Counted from the stretch's first letter, positions 43,178 through 52,664 are shown. The stretch is DNA of 64,000 nt from Streptomyces sp. G-G2 (GCF_030063135.1 NZ_JASISO010000030.1:1-64000); one strand, 5' to 3'. Notes: generated by a model not told the origin, from the sequence alone. A program made the numbers and translations.

Positions 43178-44433
43178 GTCCGGTCCTCTGCTTCCTTCGT
43201 CACCGACCACTGGGTGACCGCCATCGCCTGGCGCCAGCCCGTGAAACCCCCGACCGCCACCGCGTGTGCGACAGCGAGTTTGACCAGGTCGCCGCCGTGC
43301 CGCCGGTACCACTGCGCGAGCAGTGCCTCCGACTCCAGCGTGACCGTGTTCGCGACCAGCCGCCCGCCGACCGGCAGGGCCGCCCACGCCGCGTCCAGCA
43401 GCCCCGGCGCGGTCAGCCCGCCGCCGATGAACACCGCGTCGGGTGCGGGCAGTCCTACGAGGGACGTCGGCGCCGCGCCCGTGACGACGCGCAGGCCCGG
43501 TACGCCCAGGGCGTTCGCGTTACGGGCGATCCGCGCCGCCCGCTCCGGATCCCGCTCGACCGTGACCGCACGGCACGACGGGTGGGTGCGCATCCATTCG
43601 ATGCCGATGGAACCGGAGCCGCCGCCGATGTCCCACAGAAGCTCGCCCGGCGCGGGGGCCAGCGCGCACAGGGTTGCGGCCCGCACGTGGCGCTTGGTGA
43701 GCTGCCCGTCGTGCTCGTAGGCGGAGTCGGGCAGTCCGGGGGCCGCGCCCAGGCGCCGTGCGCCCTCGGCCCGGCGGCACTCCACGGCCACCACGTTCAG
43801 GGGGTCGCCGGGAGCGTGCTCCCAGCCGTCCGCCGTGCCCTCGTACGTACGTTCGTCAGCGGATCCGAGCTGCTCCATGACCCGCATCCGGCTGGGCCCG
43901 AAGCCCCGCTCGCGGAGCAGAGCGGCGATCTCGCCCGGGCTGCCCGCGCCCGCGCTGAGCACCAGCACCCGGCGCCCCTGGTGCAGGGCGGCGGCGAGCC
44001 GGGCCACCGGGCGGCCCACGACCGTGACCACCTCGGTGTCCTCCACGGGCCAGCCCGCGCGGGCACACGCGTAGGACACGGACGAGGGGTGCGGGTGGAC
44101 CAGCAGCGCGCCGGGACCGAGTTCCTCGGACAGCGCGCGGCCGATTCCGTAGAACATGGGGTCACCGCTCGCCAGCACCACGATCCGCTGTCCGGCGTAC
44201 GTCTCCAGCAGCCGGGGCACGGCCGGGCGCAGCGGGCTCGGCCAGGACACCCGCTCGCCCGCGCACTCCGCCAGGGGCAGCAGGACCAACTGGCGCGGGC
44301 CGCCGATGAGCACGTCGGCGGCGCTCAGCGCCGCGCGGGCGGCGCCGGTGAGCCCGGGCCAGCCGTCCGCGCCGATGCCGACGACCGTGACGGGCGGCCC
44401 GGCGGTGGCCGTGGGGGGTGGTGTGGGGCTCAT
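43174..44433 (-). CDS. cobL: Precorrin-6Y C5,15-methyltransferase (decarboxylating) CobL
   Basis: 419 residues, two domains. The N-terminal CbiE-type methylase runs from VTVVGIGADGWPGLT to about 215 with ASGDPMFYGIGR. The C-terminal CbiT-type Rossmann methyltransferase has LLWDIGGGSGSIGIEWM, then AVTVERDPERAARIARNA and GRLVANTVTLESEALL. Both act on precorrin-6B/6Y, methylating C5 and C15 and decarboxylating the C12 acetate. The ATG at 44433 follows CGAGG. CobF, the other aerobic-pathway enzyme, is not in the window. Confidence 0.95.
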   Translation of the reverse strand: MSPTPPPTATAGPPVTVVGIGADGWPGLTGAARAALSAADVLIGGPRQLVLLPLAECAGERVSWPSPLRPAVPRLLETYAGQRIVVLASGDPMFYGIGRALSEELGPGALLVHPHPSSVSYACARAGWPVEDTEVVTVVGRPVARLAAALHQGRRVLVLSAGAGSPGEIAALLRERGFGPSRMRVMEQLGSADERTYEGTADGWEHAPGDPLNVVAVECRRAEGARRLGAAPGLPDSAYEHDGQLTKRHVRAATLCALAPAPGELLWDIGGGSGSIGIEWMRTHPSCRAVTVERDPERAARIARNANALGVPGLRVVTGAAPTSLVGLPAPDAVFIGGGLTAPGLLDAAWAALPVGGRLVANTVTLESEALLAQWYRRHGGDLVKLAVAHAVAVGGFTGWRQAMAVTQWSVTKEAEDRT

Positions 44434-44633
44434 GGCGCGGTACCTCGGGGGAAGGGGGTGGAACCGCACTCTACTGGCCCCCGCCCGACCCCTCCGGACC
44501 AGGGGTGATATCGGCGGACGGCCCCCGTGCCGCAGCGCGGGCTCCTTCCGGGGATAGGCTGGGACGCGAGGTGGTTACCGCTGGTAAGTCGGGGTGGCGG
44601 CCACGGCGTGCGGGAGCGGACGAGGGAGCGGAC

Positions 44634-45563
44634 ATGCCGGGCTGGACCACGACGGACATTCCCGACCAGAGCGGCCGCACGGCCGTGGTGACCGGAGCCA
44701 ACAGCGGCATCGGCTACGTCGCCGCGCGCGAGCTGGCCCGGCGCGGGGCGCGGGTCGTGCTGGCCTGCCGCAGCGAGGCCCGGGGCCGGGAGGCCGAGGA
44801 CCGGCTGCGGCGGGAAGTACCGGACGTGCAGGCCGTGTTCAGGCCACTGGACCTCGCGGACCTCGGGTCCGTAAGGGAGTTCGCCACCGCCTACGGCCGC
44901 GAGCACGCCAGCCTGGACCTGCTCGTCAACAACGCCGGGGTGATGGCCCTGCCGTACGGGCGGACCGCCGATGGCTTCGAGACCCAGTTCGGGGTGAACC
45001 ACCTCGGCCACTTCGCTCTCACCGGGCTGCTCCTGCCGCAGCTCACGCGCACCCCCGGCGCCCGGATCATCAGCTTGTCCAGCGGGTTCCACGTGCTCGG
45101 AGACATCGACCTCGCCGACCTCAACAGTGCGCGCGGGTACCGGCGTTGGATTGCCTACGGCCGCTCCAAGACCGCCAACCTGCTCTTCGTCCACGAGCTG
45201 TCGCGGCGCCTCGCCGCCGCCGGCTCCGACATCGTCACGGCCGCCGCCCACCCCGGCTACGCGGACACCAACCTGCAGACCGCCGCCGCGAAGCAGGAGG
45301 GCCGCAGGCTCACCGAACGGATGATGGCGCTGGGGAACGCCGCCCTCGCGCAACCCGCCGCGTCGGGGGCGCTCCCCACCCTGTACGCCGCCACCGCGCC
45401 CGGCGTCCGCCCGGACGACTTCATCGGCCCGAAGTTCGGCTGGCGCGGTGCTCCCGCCCCGTCGTGGCGGGCGAAGTGGACCCTGGACGACATGTCCGGC
45501 GAAGCGCTCTGGGCCGCCTCGGAGAAGTTCACCTCCGTCGCGTACGAAGCCCTCGCGCGCTGA
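44634..45563 (+). CDS. Short-chain dehydrogenase/reductase, retinol dehydrogenase-like
   Basis: 309 residues. Cofactor motif TGANSGIGYVAARELARRG, then NNAGVMALPYGRTADG and active-site YGRSKTANLLFVHE (YxxxK with Ser upstream in SLSSGFH). The acidic/Arg pattern after the second strand (ACRSEARGREAE) indicates NADP(H). It belongs to the large retinol-dehydrogenase-like SDR group; substrate unknown. It is divergent from cobL across 200 bases. Confidence 0.88.
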   Translation: MPGWTTTDIPDQSGRTAVVTGANSGIGYVAARELARRGARVVLACRSEARGREAEDRLRREVPDVQAVFRPLDLADLGSVREFATAYGREHASLDLLVNNAGVMALPYGRTADGFETQFGVNHLGHFALTGLLLPQLTRTPGARIISLSSGFHVLGDIDLADLNSARGYRRWIAYGRSKTANLLFVHELSRRLAAAGSDIVTAAAHPGYADTNLQTAAAKQEGRRLTERMMALGNAALAQPAASGALPTLYAATAPGVRPDDFIGPKFGWRGAPAPSWRAKWTLDDMSGEALWAASEKFTSVAYEALAR

Positions 45564-45860
45564 CCGTTCCTGGGGGCGGCTTGCTGGCCGCCCGGTCACG
45601 TCACGGTGACGCGGCACAAGTCGCCCGGCTTCGGCCCGACGGCTCCCGTACCGCCCTCTGGGCGCGCTCCGGACCGGACCCGTCCACCTTCCCCAGCCAG
45701 GGTGCCCGGACCGACCCGGAACCGTCCTTTCACCAGCAGGTCGGCTCGGGCGCCACGTATGGCGGCTCCACCGTCCCGCCCCGGCCCGCCCCCTGCGGTC
45801 TTCCCGTGCGTCATCCAACTGCCCTACGCTCCTCGCCACTTGCCGCCGCACGGGCGTCGG

Positions 45861-46943
45861 TTGGAGCTGGAGGGGCAGAAGAGTAGGGGATTCCGCGAAC
45901 GGACGGCCACAGCCGTCGCCCTCGCCCTGGCCGTCGCCCTCTGCGGGGCGGCCCCGGCCGGGGCCGCCCCGGCGCGCACCGCGGCCCCGGGGGAGGGCCT
46001 GCCCTTCGCCGGGTCCACCGGGGTCGGCGTGCACAACGCCTACGAGAAGGCCAAGTACCCCTACTTCGCCGACGCGCTCGACTCCGGGGCCGCGATGCTC
46101 GAACTCGACGTGTGGAGCAACTTCTTCGGCAGTTCCTGGCGGGTCTCCCACAGCAATCCGCTCGGCAGCGACAACAACTGCGAGAACGCCACCGCCCCCG
46201 CCCAGCTGCGCACCAAGTCCCGGAACCAGAACCTCGCGGGCTGCCTCGCCGACCTGCGCAGCTGGCACGACGCGCACCCCGGCCACCGCCCGGTGATCAT
46301 CAAGATGGAGCTGAAGGACGGCTTCGCCGCCCATCTGGGCCGCGGCCCGGCGGACCTGGACGCGCTGCTCACCGCCCGCCTCGGTGACGCCCTCTACCGC
46401 CCCGGCGACCTCGCCTCGGGCCACCCGGACCTGGACAGCGCCGCGCGCGCCGGGGCCTGGCCGAGCCGCTCCGCCCTCGCCGGGAGGTTCCTGATCGAGC
46501 TGATCCCCGGCACCGTGGAGGAGGGCAACCCCGCGGACAGCCTGTGGACCGACCGCGAGTACGCCACCCACCTGCGCGCCCTCGCCGCCGCGGGCGGGCT
46601 GGGCCAGGCCGCCGCCTTCCCGGCCGTGCACCGCGCCGAGGCCGGCGACCCGCGGGCCCGCTACGCCGACGCCTCGCTGCGGCCCTGGTTCGTCGTCTTC
46701 GGCGGCGACGCGAACGCCTACACCGCCCCGGACGTCGACACCGGCTGGTACGACCGCAACCACTACCTGCTGATCGCCACCGACGCCCAGAGCGTCGCGC
46801 CCGCCATCGACGGCACCAGCCCCACCGAAGCCCAGGCCCGCGAACGGGTGGCCCTGCTGGCCGGGCGCTACCACGCATCCGTGGTCTCCGCCGACTGGCA
46901 CCCGCTGCCCGCGGTCCTCGCGAGCGTCCTCCCGCGCGGCTGA
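45861..46943 (+). CDS. Secreted Ca2+-dependent phosphoinositide-specific phospholipase C-like protein
   Basis: About 360 residues with a signal peptide (FRERTATAVALALAVALCGA...AGA) and a PI-PLC-type TIM barrel: GVGVHNAYEKAKYPYFADAL with catalytic His, MLELDVWSNFFG, WRVSHSNPLGSDNNC (second His) and RPVIIKMELKDGF. These motifs match the 'Ca2+-dependent phosphoinositide-specific phospholipase C' family. The start is uncertain: TTG at 45861 or 45840 in frame; neither has a strong ribosome-binding site. Function outside the cell: cleavage of inositol phospholipids or GPI anchors. Confidence 0.8.
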   Translation: MELEGQKSRGFRERTATAVALALAVALCGAAPAGAAPARTAAPGEGLPFAGSTGVGVHNAYEKAKYPYFADALDSGAAMLELDVWSNFFGSSWRVSHSNPLGSDNNCENATAPAQLRTKSRNQNLAGCLADLRSWHDAHPGHRPVIIKMELKDGFAAHLGRGPADLDALLTARLGDALYRPGDLASGHPDLDSAARAGAWPSRSALAGRFLIELIPGTVEEGNPADSLWTDREYATHLRALAAAGGLGQAAAFPAVHRAEAGDPRARYADASLRPWFVVFGGDANAYTAPDVDTGWYDRNHYLLIATDAQSVAPAIDGTSPTEAQARERVALLAGRYHASVVSADWHPLPAVLASVLPRG

Positions 46944-46971
46944 CCGCGCGGGTCCTCGGCCGGCTCCCCGC

Positions 46972-48567
46972 TCACAACCTCGCCATCATCGCCGCGGCCT
47001 GAGTGAGCGTCAGACACGGCACGGGAGCGAGGACGTGCGCGATCTGCGGGGCGAACGCGGGGGAACCCGCTATGACATCGGCGGGCGGGCCGTCGGCGAC
47101 GATCCCGCCCGCCGACATCAGCACCACCCGGTCGGCGGCCCGCGCCGCGAACTCCACGTCGTGCGTGGCGATCACCACCGAGCGCCCCCGCGCCGCCAGT
47201 TCGTCCACGAGGCGGATCAGCCGCGACTTCGCCCGGTAGTCCAGGCCCCGGGTCGGCTCGTCGAGCAGCAGCACCCCTGGGGCGGCCGTCAGCCGCAGGG
47301 CGAGTACGAGCGCCAGCTTCTGCCCCTCCGACAGGTCCCGGGGGTGCATGGCGTCGTCGATCCCGGGCACCAGCCGGTCCAGAACCTCCCGCGCGGGCCG
47401 GGCGCCCTCCCCGGCCGACTCCTCGTCGGCGCGGTCGAGTTCGCGGCGTACGGTCTCCAGGCTCAGCAGGTCGGTGGGCGTCGGCGGGACCATCTGGACC
47501 CCCGCTCCGCCCGTCTCCACCGTGCCCGACAGGTGCGGTCCCGCCCCGTGCGGAGCCCACTCCTGGAGGGCCCGCAGCAGGGCTGACTTGCCGCAGCCGT
47601 TGGGGCCCATCAGCACGGTGACCTGCCCCGCGCGGAAGGTCAGGTCCACCTCCCGCACGGCGGGGACCCCCTGGTGGATCACGGTCAGTGCCCGCGTCCG
47701 CAGGGCCTCGGGCCGGTCCGCCGCAACCGGGGGCCGCGCCGGCTCGGGCACGCATCCGGCCAGCCGGGCCCGCAGCGGCGCGGCCGCCTCCCGGGCGCCC
47801 CGCACCGACAGCGGCAGCGCGGCCCAGCCCGCCAGCCGGCCCAGCTCCACCACGGGCGGCGCGAGCAGCGACGTACGGAACACCTCGGCCGGGTGCCCCG
47901 CGACCACGGTCCCGTCCCCGGGCAGCTGGAGCACCCGGTCCGCGTATCCCGCGACCCGCTCCAGACGGTGTTCCGCGAGCAGTACCGTCAGCCCCAGCTC
48001 GCGCACCAGCCCGGTCACGGCCGCCAGCACCTCCTCGGCCGCCGTCGGGTCCAGCGCGGAGGTCGGCTCGTCCAGCACGAGCACCCGGGGGTGGGCCGTC
48101 AGCACCGAACCGATGGCCACCCGCTGCTGCTGCCCGCCGGACAGTTCGTGCAACTGCCGGTGGCGCAGTTCCGTGAGGTCCAGCAGCTCCAGCGTCCGGG
48201 CCACCCGCCCGCGGGTCACGCCGGGCTCCAGGCCGAGCTGCTCGACCGCGTACGCCAGCTCCTCCTCGACGGTGTCGGTGACGAAGCCGTCGAGCGGATC
48301 CTGGCCCACCACGCCCACTGTGCCGACGAGTTCGCGCGGCGGGTGCTCGGCGGTGTCCCGGCCGCCGACCGTCACCCGCCCGTAGAGCGTGCCGCCCGTG
48401 AAGTGCGGGACCAGGCCGCTCACCGCGCCCAGCAGCGTGGACTTGCCGGCCCCCGTGTGCCCGAGGACCAGGCAGAACTCGCCCTGCTCGACCGTCAGGT
48501 TCACGTTCCGCAGCACCGAGCGGGGGGCGTCGTCGTACCGGACACTGACGCTTTCGAAGCTGATCAC
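46972..48567 (-). CDS. Duplicated ATPase of an ECF-type vitamin/metal transporter
   Basis: 531 residues with two ABC ATPases in tandem. First: GHTGAGKST, LSGGQQQR, VLVLDEPTSALDP. Second: GPNGCGKSALL, LSEGQKLAL (a less usual signature), VLLLDEPTRGLDY. Such A1-A2 fusions energise ECF transporters, in which a T subunit and an S substrate-binding membrane protein complete the system. Neither is encoded next to it: downstream lies PI-PLC, upstream repeats. GTG at 48567 has CGAGGAA upstream. Substrate open. Confidence 0.85.
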   Translation of the reverse strand: MISFESVSVRYDDAPRSVLRNVNLTVEQGEFCLVLGHTGAGKSTLLGAVSGLVPHFTGGTLYGRVTVGGRDTAEHPPRELVGTVGVVGQDPLDGFVTDTVEEELAYAVEQLGLEPGVTRGRVARTLELLDLTELRHRQLHELSGGQQQRVAIGSVLTAHPRVLVLDEPTSALDPTAAEEVLAAVTGLVRELGLTVLLAEHRLERVAGYADRVLQLPGDGTVVAGHPAEVFRTSLLAPPVVELGRLAGWAALPLSVRGAREAAAPLRARLAGCVPEPARPPVAADRPEALRTRALTVIHQGVPAVREVDLTFRAGQVTVLMGPNGCGKSALLRALQEWAPHGAGPHLSGTVETGGAGVQMVPPTPTDLLSLETVRRELDRADEESAGEGARPAREVLDRLVPGIDDAMHPRDLSEGQKLALVLALRLTAAPGVLLLDEPTRGLDYRAKSRLIRLVDELAARGRSVVIATHDVEFAARAADRVVLMSAGGIVADGPPADVIAGSPAFAPQIAHVLAPVPCLTLTQAAAMMARL

Positions 48568-48772
48568 GGCGATTCCTCGTTGGTGCGGGCCAACTAAGGC
48601 CGTGGAGTGCGGGGTTGGGGTCGGATGGGATCGTAACCGACGCCCCGACCGGCAGCACCGCCGCGACCGCACCACCTGAACCGTCCGGTCCCGGGCCCGC
48701 ACCCTCGCCCTGGGCCGTCACCCCCTCGCCGACCGCCACCAAGGACACCGACCCGTGGGGCTGACCCGGCAG

Positions 48773-48847
48773 GCCGGGACCCCGTACGCCGGGACCCCGT
48801 ACGCCGGGACCCCGTACGCCGGGACCCCGTACGCCGGGACCCCGTAC
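48773..48847. repeat. Five perfect 15-bp tandem repeats
   Basis: gccgggaccccgtac occurs at 48773, 48788, 48803, 48818 and 48833 without change. On the + strand it would read as Ala-Gly-Thr-Pro-Tyr in a short ORF (48755-48937), on the minus strand as Val-Arg-Gly-Pro-Gly. Neither frame shows a convincing gene. Confidence 0.95.
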
Positions 48848-48894
48848 GCCGGGGCCCAGCGCACCCGGCACGAGGACGTCGGCCCCGGGACCCA

Positions 48895-49010
48895 CGAGAG
48901 CCCCGTGTCGTCGCCGACGGCGACTGCGTCGTGGTGATGGAGCTGGGACCCGAACGGCGGCCATTCGCGGATGTGTTCACCCTCTCGGACAAGGGCGTGC
49001 CGCGCGACTG
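48895..49010 (+). pseudogene. Fragment resembling the end of a SnoaL/NTF2-like protein
   Basis: From 48904 one frame gives RVVADGDCVVVMELGPERRP then FADVFTLSDKG, resembling the two core strands and final segment of SnoaL-like (nuclear transport factor 2 fold) proteins. The first half is replaced by the 15-bp repeats and the end is unrelated, so this would be a relic of about 35 codons. The rest of 48568-48772 and 49011-49231 shows no gene. Confidence 0.35.
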
Positions 49011-49231
49011 TCGCCGCTGCATCGTGACGCGCCCATCCGCCTGCGCCCGCGTTTCCCCTCGTCTGGACGGTCGTTGACCGGTGGCGGCGGATAACCCGTG
49101 GCCGGGCGGTGGCCGGTGTGCGATCTTGGCTGGCACGCGCACACCCACGCCTACGCGCCTGCTCGCCCGCGCCCGTGCCGTTGACGCTGTCCCGTCCCGT
49201 CCCGTACGACCACGAAGGGCCCACACTCCCC

Positions 49232-49918
49232 ATGACCGACCCCGCCGTCGCACGACACGAGGACGACGACGTCAAGACCGTCCACGTGACCCCCGAGGTC
49301 TACGCCTACATCGTCGCCCAAGCCGAACCGGCCACCCCGGTCCAGGAACGCCTGATCGCCCGCACCCGCGCCCTCGGCGGCCCCTCCCAGATGCAGGTCC
49401 CGCACGAGCAGGGCGTCCTGCTCACCCTGCTGGCCCGGCTCACCGCCGCCCGCCGCATCGTCGAGGTCGGCACCTTCACCGGGTACTCCACCCTCGCGCT
49501 CGCCCAGGGCCTGGAGCCCGGCGGACGGGTGCTGGCCTGCGACATCTCCGAGGAGTGGACCTCGATCGCCCGGGCGGCCTGGGCGGAGGCCGGGGTTGCG
49601 GACCGCATCGACCTGCGCATCGCCCCCGCCCTGGAGACCCTCGCCGCGCTGCCGCCGGAGCCGGAGATCGACCTGGTCTTCCTCGACGCGGACAAGGGCG
49701 GCTACCGCGCCTACTGGGACGAGCTGGTCCCGCGCGTGCGCCCGGGCGGCCTGATCCTCGCCGACAACGTGCTGTTCGGCGGCGACGCGGTACGGGCGGA
49801 CGCCACGGGCGGCGGACTGGCGATCCGGGAGTTCAACGCGCACGTCCGGGCCGACGACCGTGTCGAGTCGGTCCTCCTCCCGATCGCAGACGGCCTGACC
49901 ATCGCCCGCAAGCGCTGA
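49232..49918 (+). CDS. Class I SAM-dependent O-methyltransferase (caffeoyl-CoA OMT-like)
   Basis: 228 residues, the standard size of the Mg-dependent catechol/caffeoyl-CoA O-methyltransferase family. SAM motif I is RIVEVGTFTGYSTLALAQGL; VLACDISEEWT is the second strand; DLVFLDADKGGYRAYWD contains metal-binding Asp; LILADNVLFGG completes the metal site. Probable action is methylation of a catechol or acyl-linked diphenol. ATG at 49232; the next gene starts 14 bases after. Confidence 0.88.
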   Translation: MTDPAVARHEDDDVKTVHVTPEVYAYIVAQAEPATPVQERLIARTRALGGPSQMQVPHEQGVLLTLLARLTAARRIVEVGTFTGYSTLALAQGLEPGGRVLACDISEEWTSIARAAWAEAGVADRIDLRIAPALETLAALPPEPEIDLVFLDADKGGYRAYWDELVPRVRPGGLILADNVLFGGDAVRADATGGGLAIREFNAHVRADDRVESVLLPIADGLTIARKR

Positions 49919-49931
49919 CGGCGGCGGTGCG

Positions 49932-51212
49932 ATGAACGGCTTCGGCCCGGTGAACGGCCTCGGCGCGAAGATACGTACGGCGGCCCCCGCGTCCGCCGTC
50001 ACGGCGGGACTGATCGCGGTCCTGGTGGGCGTCACCAGCTCCGCCGCGATCGTGTTCACGGCCGCGCGGGCGGCGGGCGCGGGCCCGGGGGAACTCACCT
50101 CCTGGATGCTGGCCCTCGGTGTCGGCATGGGGGTGACCTGCATCGGGCTCTCGCTGCGCCACCGCGCGCCGGTGATCACCGCCTGGTCCACGCCGGGCGC
50201 GGCCCTGCTGGTGTCCGGGCTCCACGGGGTCACCATGGCGCAGGCCGTCGGCGCCTTCCTCGTCTCGGCGCTGCTGATCGTGCTCAGCGGGGTCACCGGC
50301 TGGTTCGAGCGGATCATGGGGCGGATCCCGGTGCCGCTCGCGGCGGGACTGCTGGCCGGGGTGCTCGTACAGTTCGGCACGGGGCTCTTCCGCAGCATGG
50401 ACGGGCACTTCGCCGTGGTGTTCGCCCTCTTCGCGACCTACCTGGTGGGCCGCAGGCTGCTGCCCCGGTACGCGATCATCCTGGCCCTCGTCGTGGGCGT
50501 GGCGGTCGCCGCCGGGCAGGGCTCGCTGCGGCCCGGGCTCATCCACTTCGCCCTCGCGGAACCGGTGTTCACGGCGCCCGCCTTCTCCTGGCGGGTGCTC
50601 GTCAGTGTGGCGCTGCCGCTGTTCGTGGTCACGATGGCCTCGCAGAACCTGCCGGGGGTCGCGGTGCTGCGCGGCGACGGGTACGGGCGGGTGCCGGTGT
50701 CGCCGCTGATCACCTGGACCGGGGCGACCAATCTGCTGCTCGCGCCCTTCGGCTGCTTCGGCCTCAACCTGGCCGCCATCACCGCCGCGATCTGCACCGG
50801 GCCCGAGGCGCACGAGGACCCGGAGCGACGCTACCTCGCCGGGGTCTGGGCCGGGCTGTTCTACCTGTGCGTGGGGGTGTTCGGCGGTACCGTCAGTTCG
50901 CTGCTGACCGCGCTGCCGACGGCGCTGATCCTGGGCATCGCCGGGCTGGGGCTGCTCGGCACCATCGCGAACTCGCTCAGCTCCGCGCTGTCCGACGAGC
51001 GGTTCCGCGAGGCGGCGGTGGTGACCTTCCTGGCCACGGCGTCCGGTGTGAGCCTGCTGGGGATCGGCTCGGCCTTCTGGGGGCTCCTGGCCGGAGCCCT
51101 GACCCTCGCGGTGACCCGGGGCCTTCGCCGTGAGCCACCGCCGCCCTCGCTTCCGCGGGCCCCCGCCGAGCGCCTTCCGGCTCCGCCGAAACCCAGCCCG
51201 CCTGGTGCCTGA
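49932..51212 (+). CDS. benE: Benzoate/H+ symporter BenE family
   Basis: 426 residues with 11-12 membrane segments. SAVTAGLIAVLVGVTSSAAI is the typical first helix, VITAWSTPGAALLV the second repeat's signature, and FVVTMASQNLPGVAVLRGDG is nearly diagnostic for BenE. It imports benzoate-like aromatic acids with protons. It starts 14 bases after an O-methyltransferase; this hints at aromatic metabolism but no benzoate dioxygenase is nearby. The C-terminus is Pro-rich. Confidence 0.87.
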   Translation: MNGFGPVNGLGAKIRTAAPASAVTAGLIAVLVGVTSSAAIVFTAARAAGAGPGELTSWMLALGVGMGVTCIGLSLRHRAPVITAWSTPGAALLVSGLHGVTMAQAVGAFLVSALLIVLSGVTGWFERIMGRIPVPLAAGLLAGVLVQFGTGLFRSMDGHFAVVFALFATYLVGRRLLPRYAIILALVVGVAVAAGQGSLRPGLIHFALAEPVFTAPAFSWRVLVSVALPLFVVTMASQNLPGVAVLRGDGYGRVPVSPLITWTGATNLLLAPFGCFGLNLAAITAAICTGPEAHEDPERRYLAGVWAGLFYLCVGVFGGTVSSLLTALPTALILGIAGLGLLGTIANSLSSALSDERFREAAVVTFLATASGVSLLGIGSAFWGLLAGALTLAVTRGLRREPPPPSLPRAPAERLPAPPKPSPPGA

Positions 51213-51399
51213 CGGCGGCCGTACCGAGGTCGCCTGGCGGCTGGCGGGTGGCGGTGCGCGAGCCGGTGTCAGCCTGCCCGGTGGCTGGCGGTGCGCGAGC
51301 AGGCTGGATTTCGCTCAGGTGGGCTGGAGTTGGCTGGGGTGGGCTGGACTTCGCTCCGGCGGCCCGGACGGGGGCCGCTGGATCGGCCGCCACCCGTGC

Positions 51400-51700
51400 C
51401 TGCGGCTCGCCCCCGGCTACGCCGCGGCCACCGACCTCTTCTTCGGCGCCATCTACTTCATGGTCATCGCCTCCGCGCAGAACAACGGCATGAACACCGG
51501 TCTCATCGGCGTCATGGCGGCCTGCTGGGCGCCCTCGCCGCGCCCCTGCTCATGCGTGTCCTGATCGGCTCCCGGACCATCTTCGCGCTGCTGTGGGTGT
51601 TCGCCGTCCTCACCGCGGGCATCGCGCTGCTGCCCGGCAGCTACACGCCCGGGATCGCGCTCGGCGCGATCGCCTTCGCCGCGCCCACCGCCAACGCCTC
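51400..51700 (+). pseudogene. MFS transporter fragment, frameshifted
   Basis: Frame 1 gives DLFFGAIYFMVIASAQNNGM and NTGLIGVMAACW to 51528. The following segment, ALAAPLLMRVLIGSRTIFAL then LWVFAVLTAGIALLPGSYTP, continues one base out of frame. These are adjacent helices of the second half of a major-facilitator exporter. The conserved loop between NTGLI and VMAA is also shortened. No start or first six helices remain. Upstream (51213-51399) is tandem-like filler (ggctgg/ggtgcgcgag units). Confidence 0.6.
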
Positions 51701-51908
51701 GTCCCAGCCCGGGCGCACCCCCAACCGCCACCCCGGCTTCGGTAGCGGCCCGCACCACTGCCTGGGCGCCGCGCCGGCCCGCGTCGAACTGCTGCGGCAG
51801 CCGGCGGCCGAGGCGAAGGGCGTCCGGCTGAGCGGTGAGCTGCGCTGGATGCGCTCGAACCTGGTGCAGGGGTCCAGCGGGCCGCCGGTGTCGATGGACT
51901 GGCGCTGA
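51700..51908 (+). pseudogene. Cytochrome P450 C-terminal fragment fused to the MFS remnant
   Basis: Directly after the MFS segment the same frame becomes HPGFGSGPHHCLGAAPARVE, the P450 haem-binding loop with the Cys ligand, followed by the last 45 residues ending in LPV-like SGPPVSMDWR. The remaining 340 or so residues of a P450 are missing. So an MFS tail and a P450 tail have been joined by deletion. Confidence 0.7.
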
Positions 51909-52062
51909 GCGCAGGCGGGTAGCGGGGCGGGGCGTGGCGGGCGCAGCGGGTGTGGCGGGTGTGGCAGGCCGGGCCGGGCCAGGCCGGGGCGGTGGCCGGG
52001 GAGTGGCGCCGACTCGTCCGTTTTGTTTATGATCATGGAGACCGATCCGGGGGAGGATCGCT

Positions 52063-52650
52063 GTGCTGGAACTGCGCCTCAACGTCCAGGACTTGGCCCG
52101 CATTCGCGCCATCGGTACGCTCGGTGTCGCCTTCGAGACCCATCTGGCGTGGGGGCGCCTCCCGGAACAGCGGCGCGACGGATGAGCCGAATGGCGCCGC
52201 GCGACCCGGCAGAGCTGCGCCGGATCAGCGCACCGCACACGGAGAGGGAACCCGCGCTCTCCCTGCTGGACCCCCTCTCCGTACCCGTGCCACACGACGG
52301 GGACTTCTTCCACGCCACCGCCGTCGAACCCTTCTGGGACCGGACCCCGCGCTCCCTCAAGCCGGAGCGCGACGTGTGCGGACGGGTGATGCTGGCGGGC
52401 GGGATGGAGAACGTCCTCAACAGCCTCCACCACAGCATCCGATGGACCTCGCCCGTGCCGCGCATCACCAACTTCCAGGTGGCGCGTACGGCGGACCTTG
52501 CCGGGCGCGGCCTCACCCTCGCGCCCTCGCTCTTCGCCCCGCAGCCCTTCCTGATCGACTCCCACATGGGCCGGCAGGGCCCGCCCGTCCTGGTCTACAA
52601 CATCAGCGGTACACACCCTCACCCCGCTGGGTGAGGCCATCCTCGGCTGA
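52063..52650 (+). pseudogene. Frameshifted ArsR-like (DUF5937) winged-helix regulator
   Basis: A GTG at 52063 with GGGGGAGGA upstream starts MLELRLNVQDLARIRAIGTL, the usual N-terminus of these Streptomyces regulators, then hits a stop at 52185. The continuation (RDPAELRRISAPHTE..., FFHATAVEPFWDRTPRSLKP, NVLNSLHHSIRW) is in another frame, and the end (VHTLTPLGEAIL) in a third, up to 52650. At least two frameshifts and an internal deletion are needed. Such regulators are usually paired with an MFS exporter, and the decayed MFS lies just upstream. Confidence 0.7.
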
Positions 52651-52664
52651 CGAATCGAGCCCCC

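Noticed and set aside
45596..45814. 72-codon minus-strand ORF upstream of the phospholipase
   Set aside because: Gly/Arg-rich chance frame without start signal; the region looks like leader DNA and a short hairpin (45574-45593) for the SDR gene.
48773..48847. Regularly repeated units considered as a CRISPR array
   Set aside because: The units are adjacent with no spacers and are only 15 bases long.
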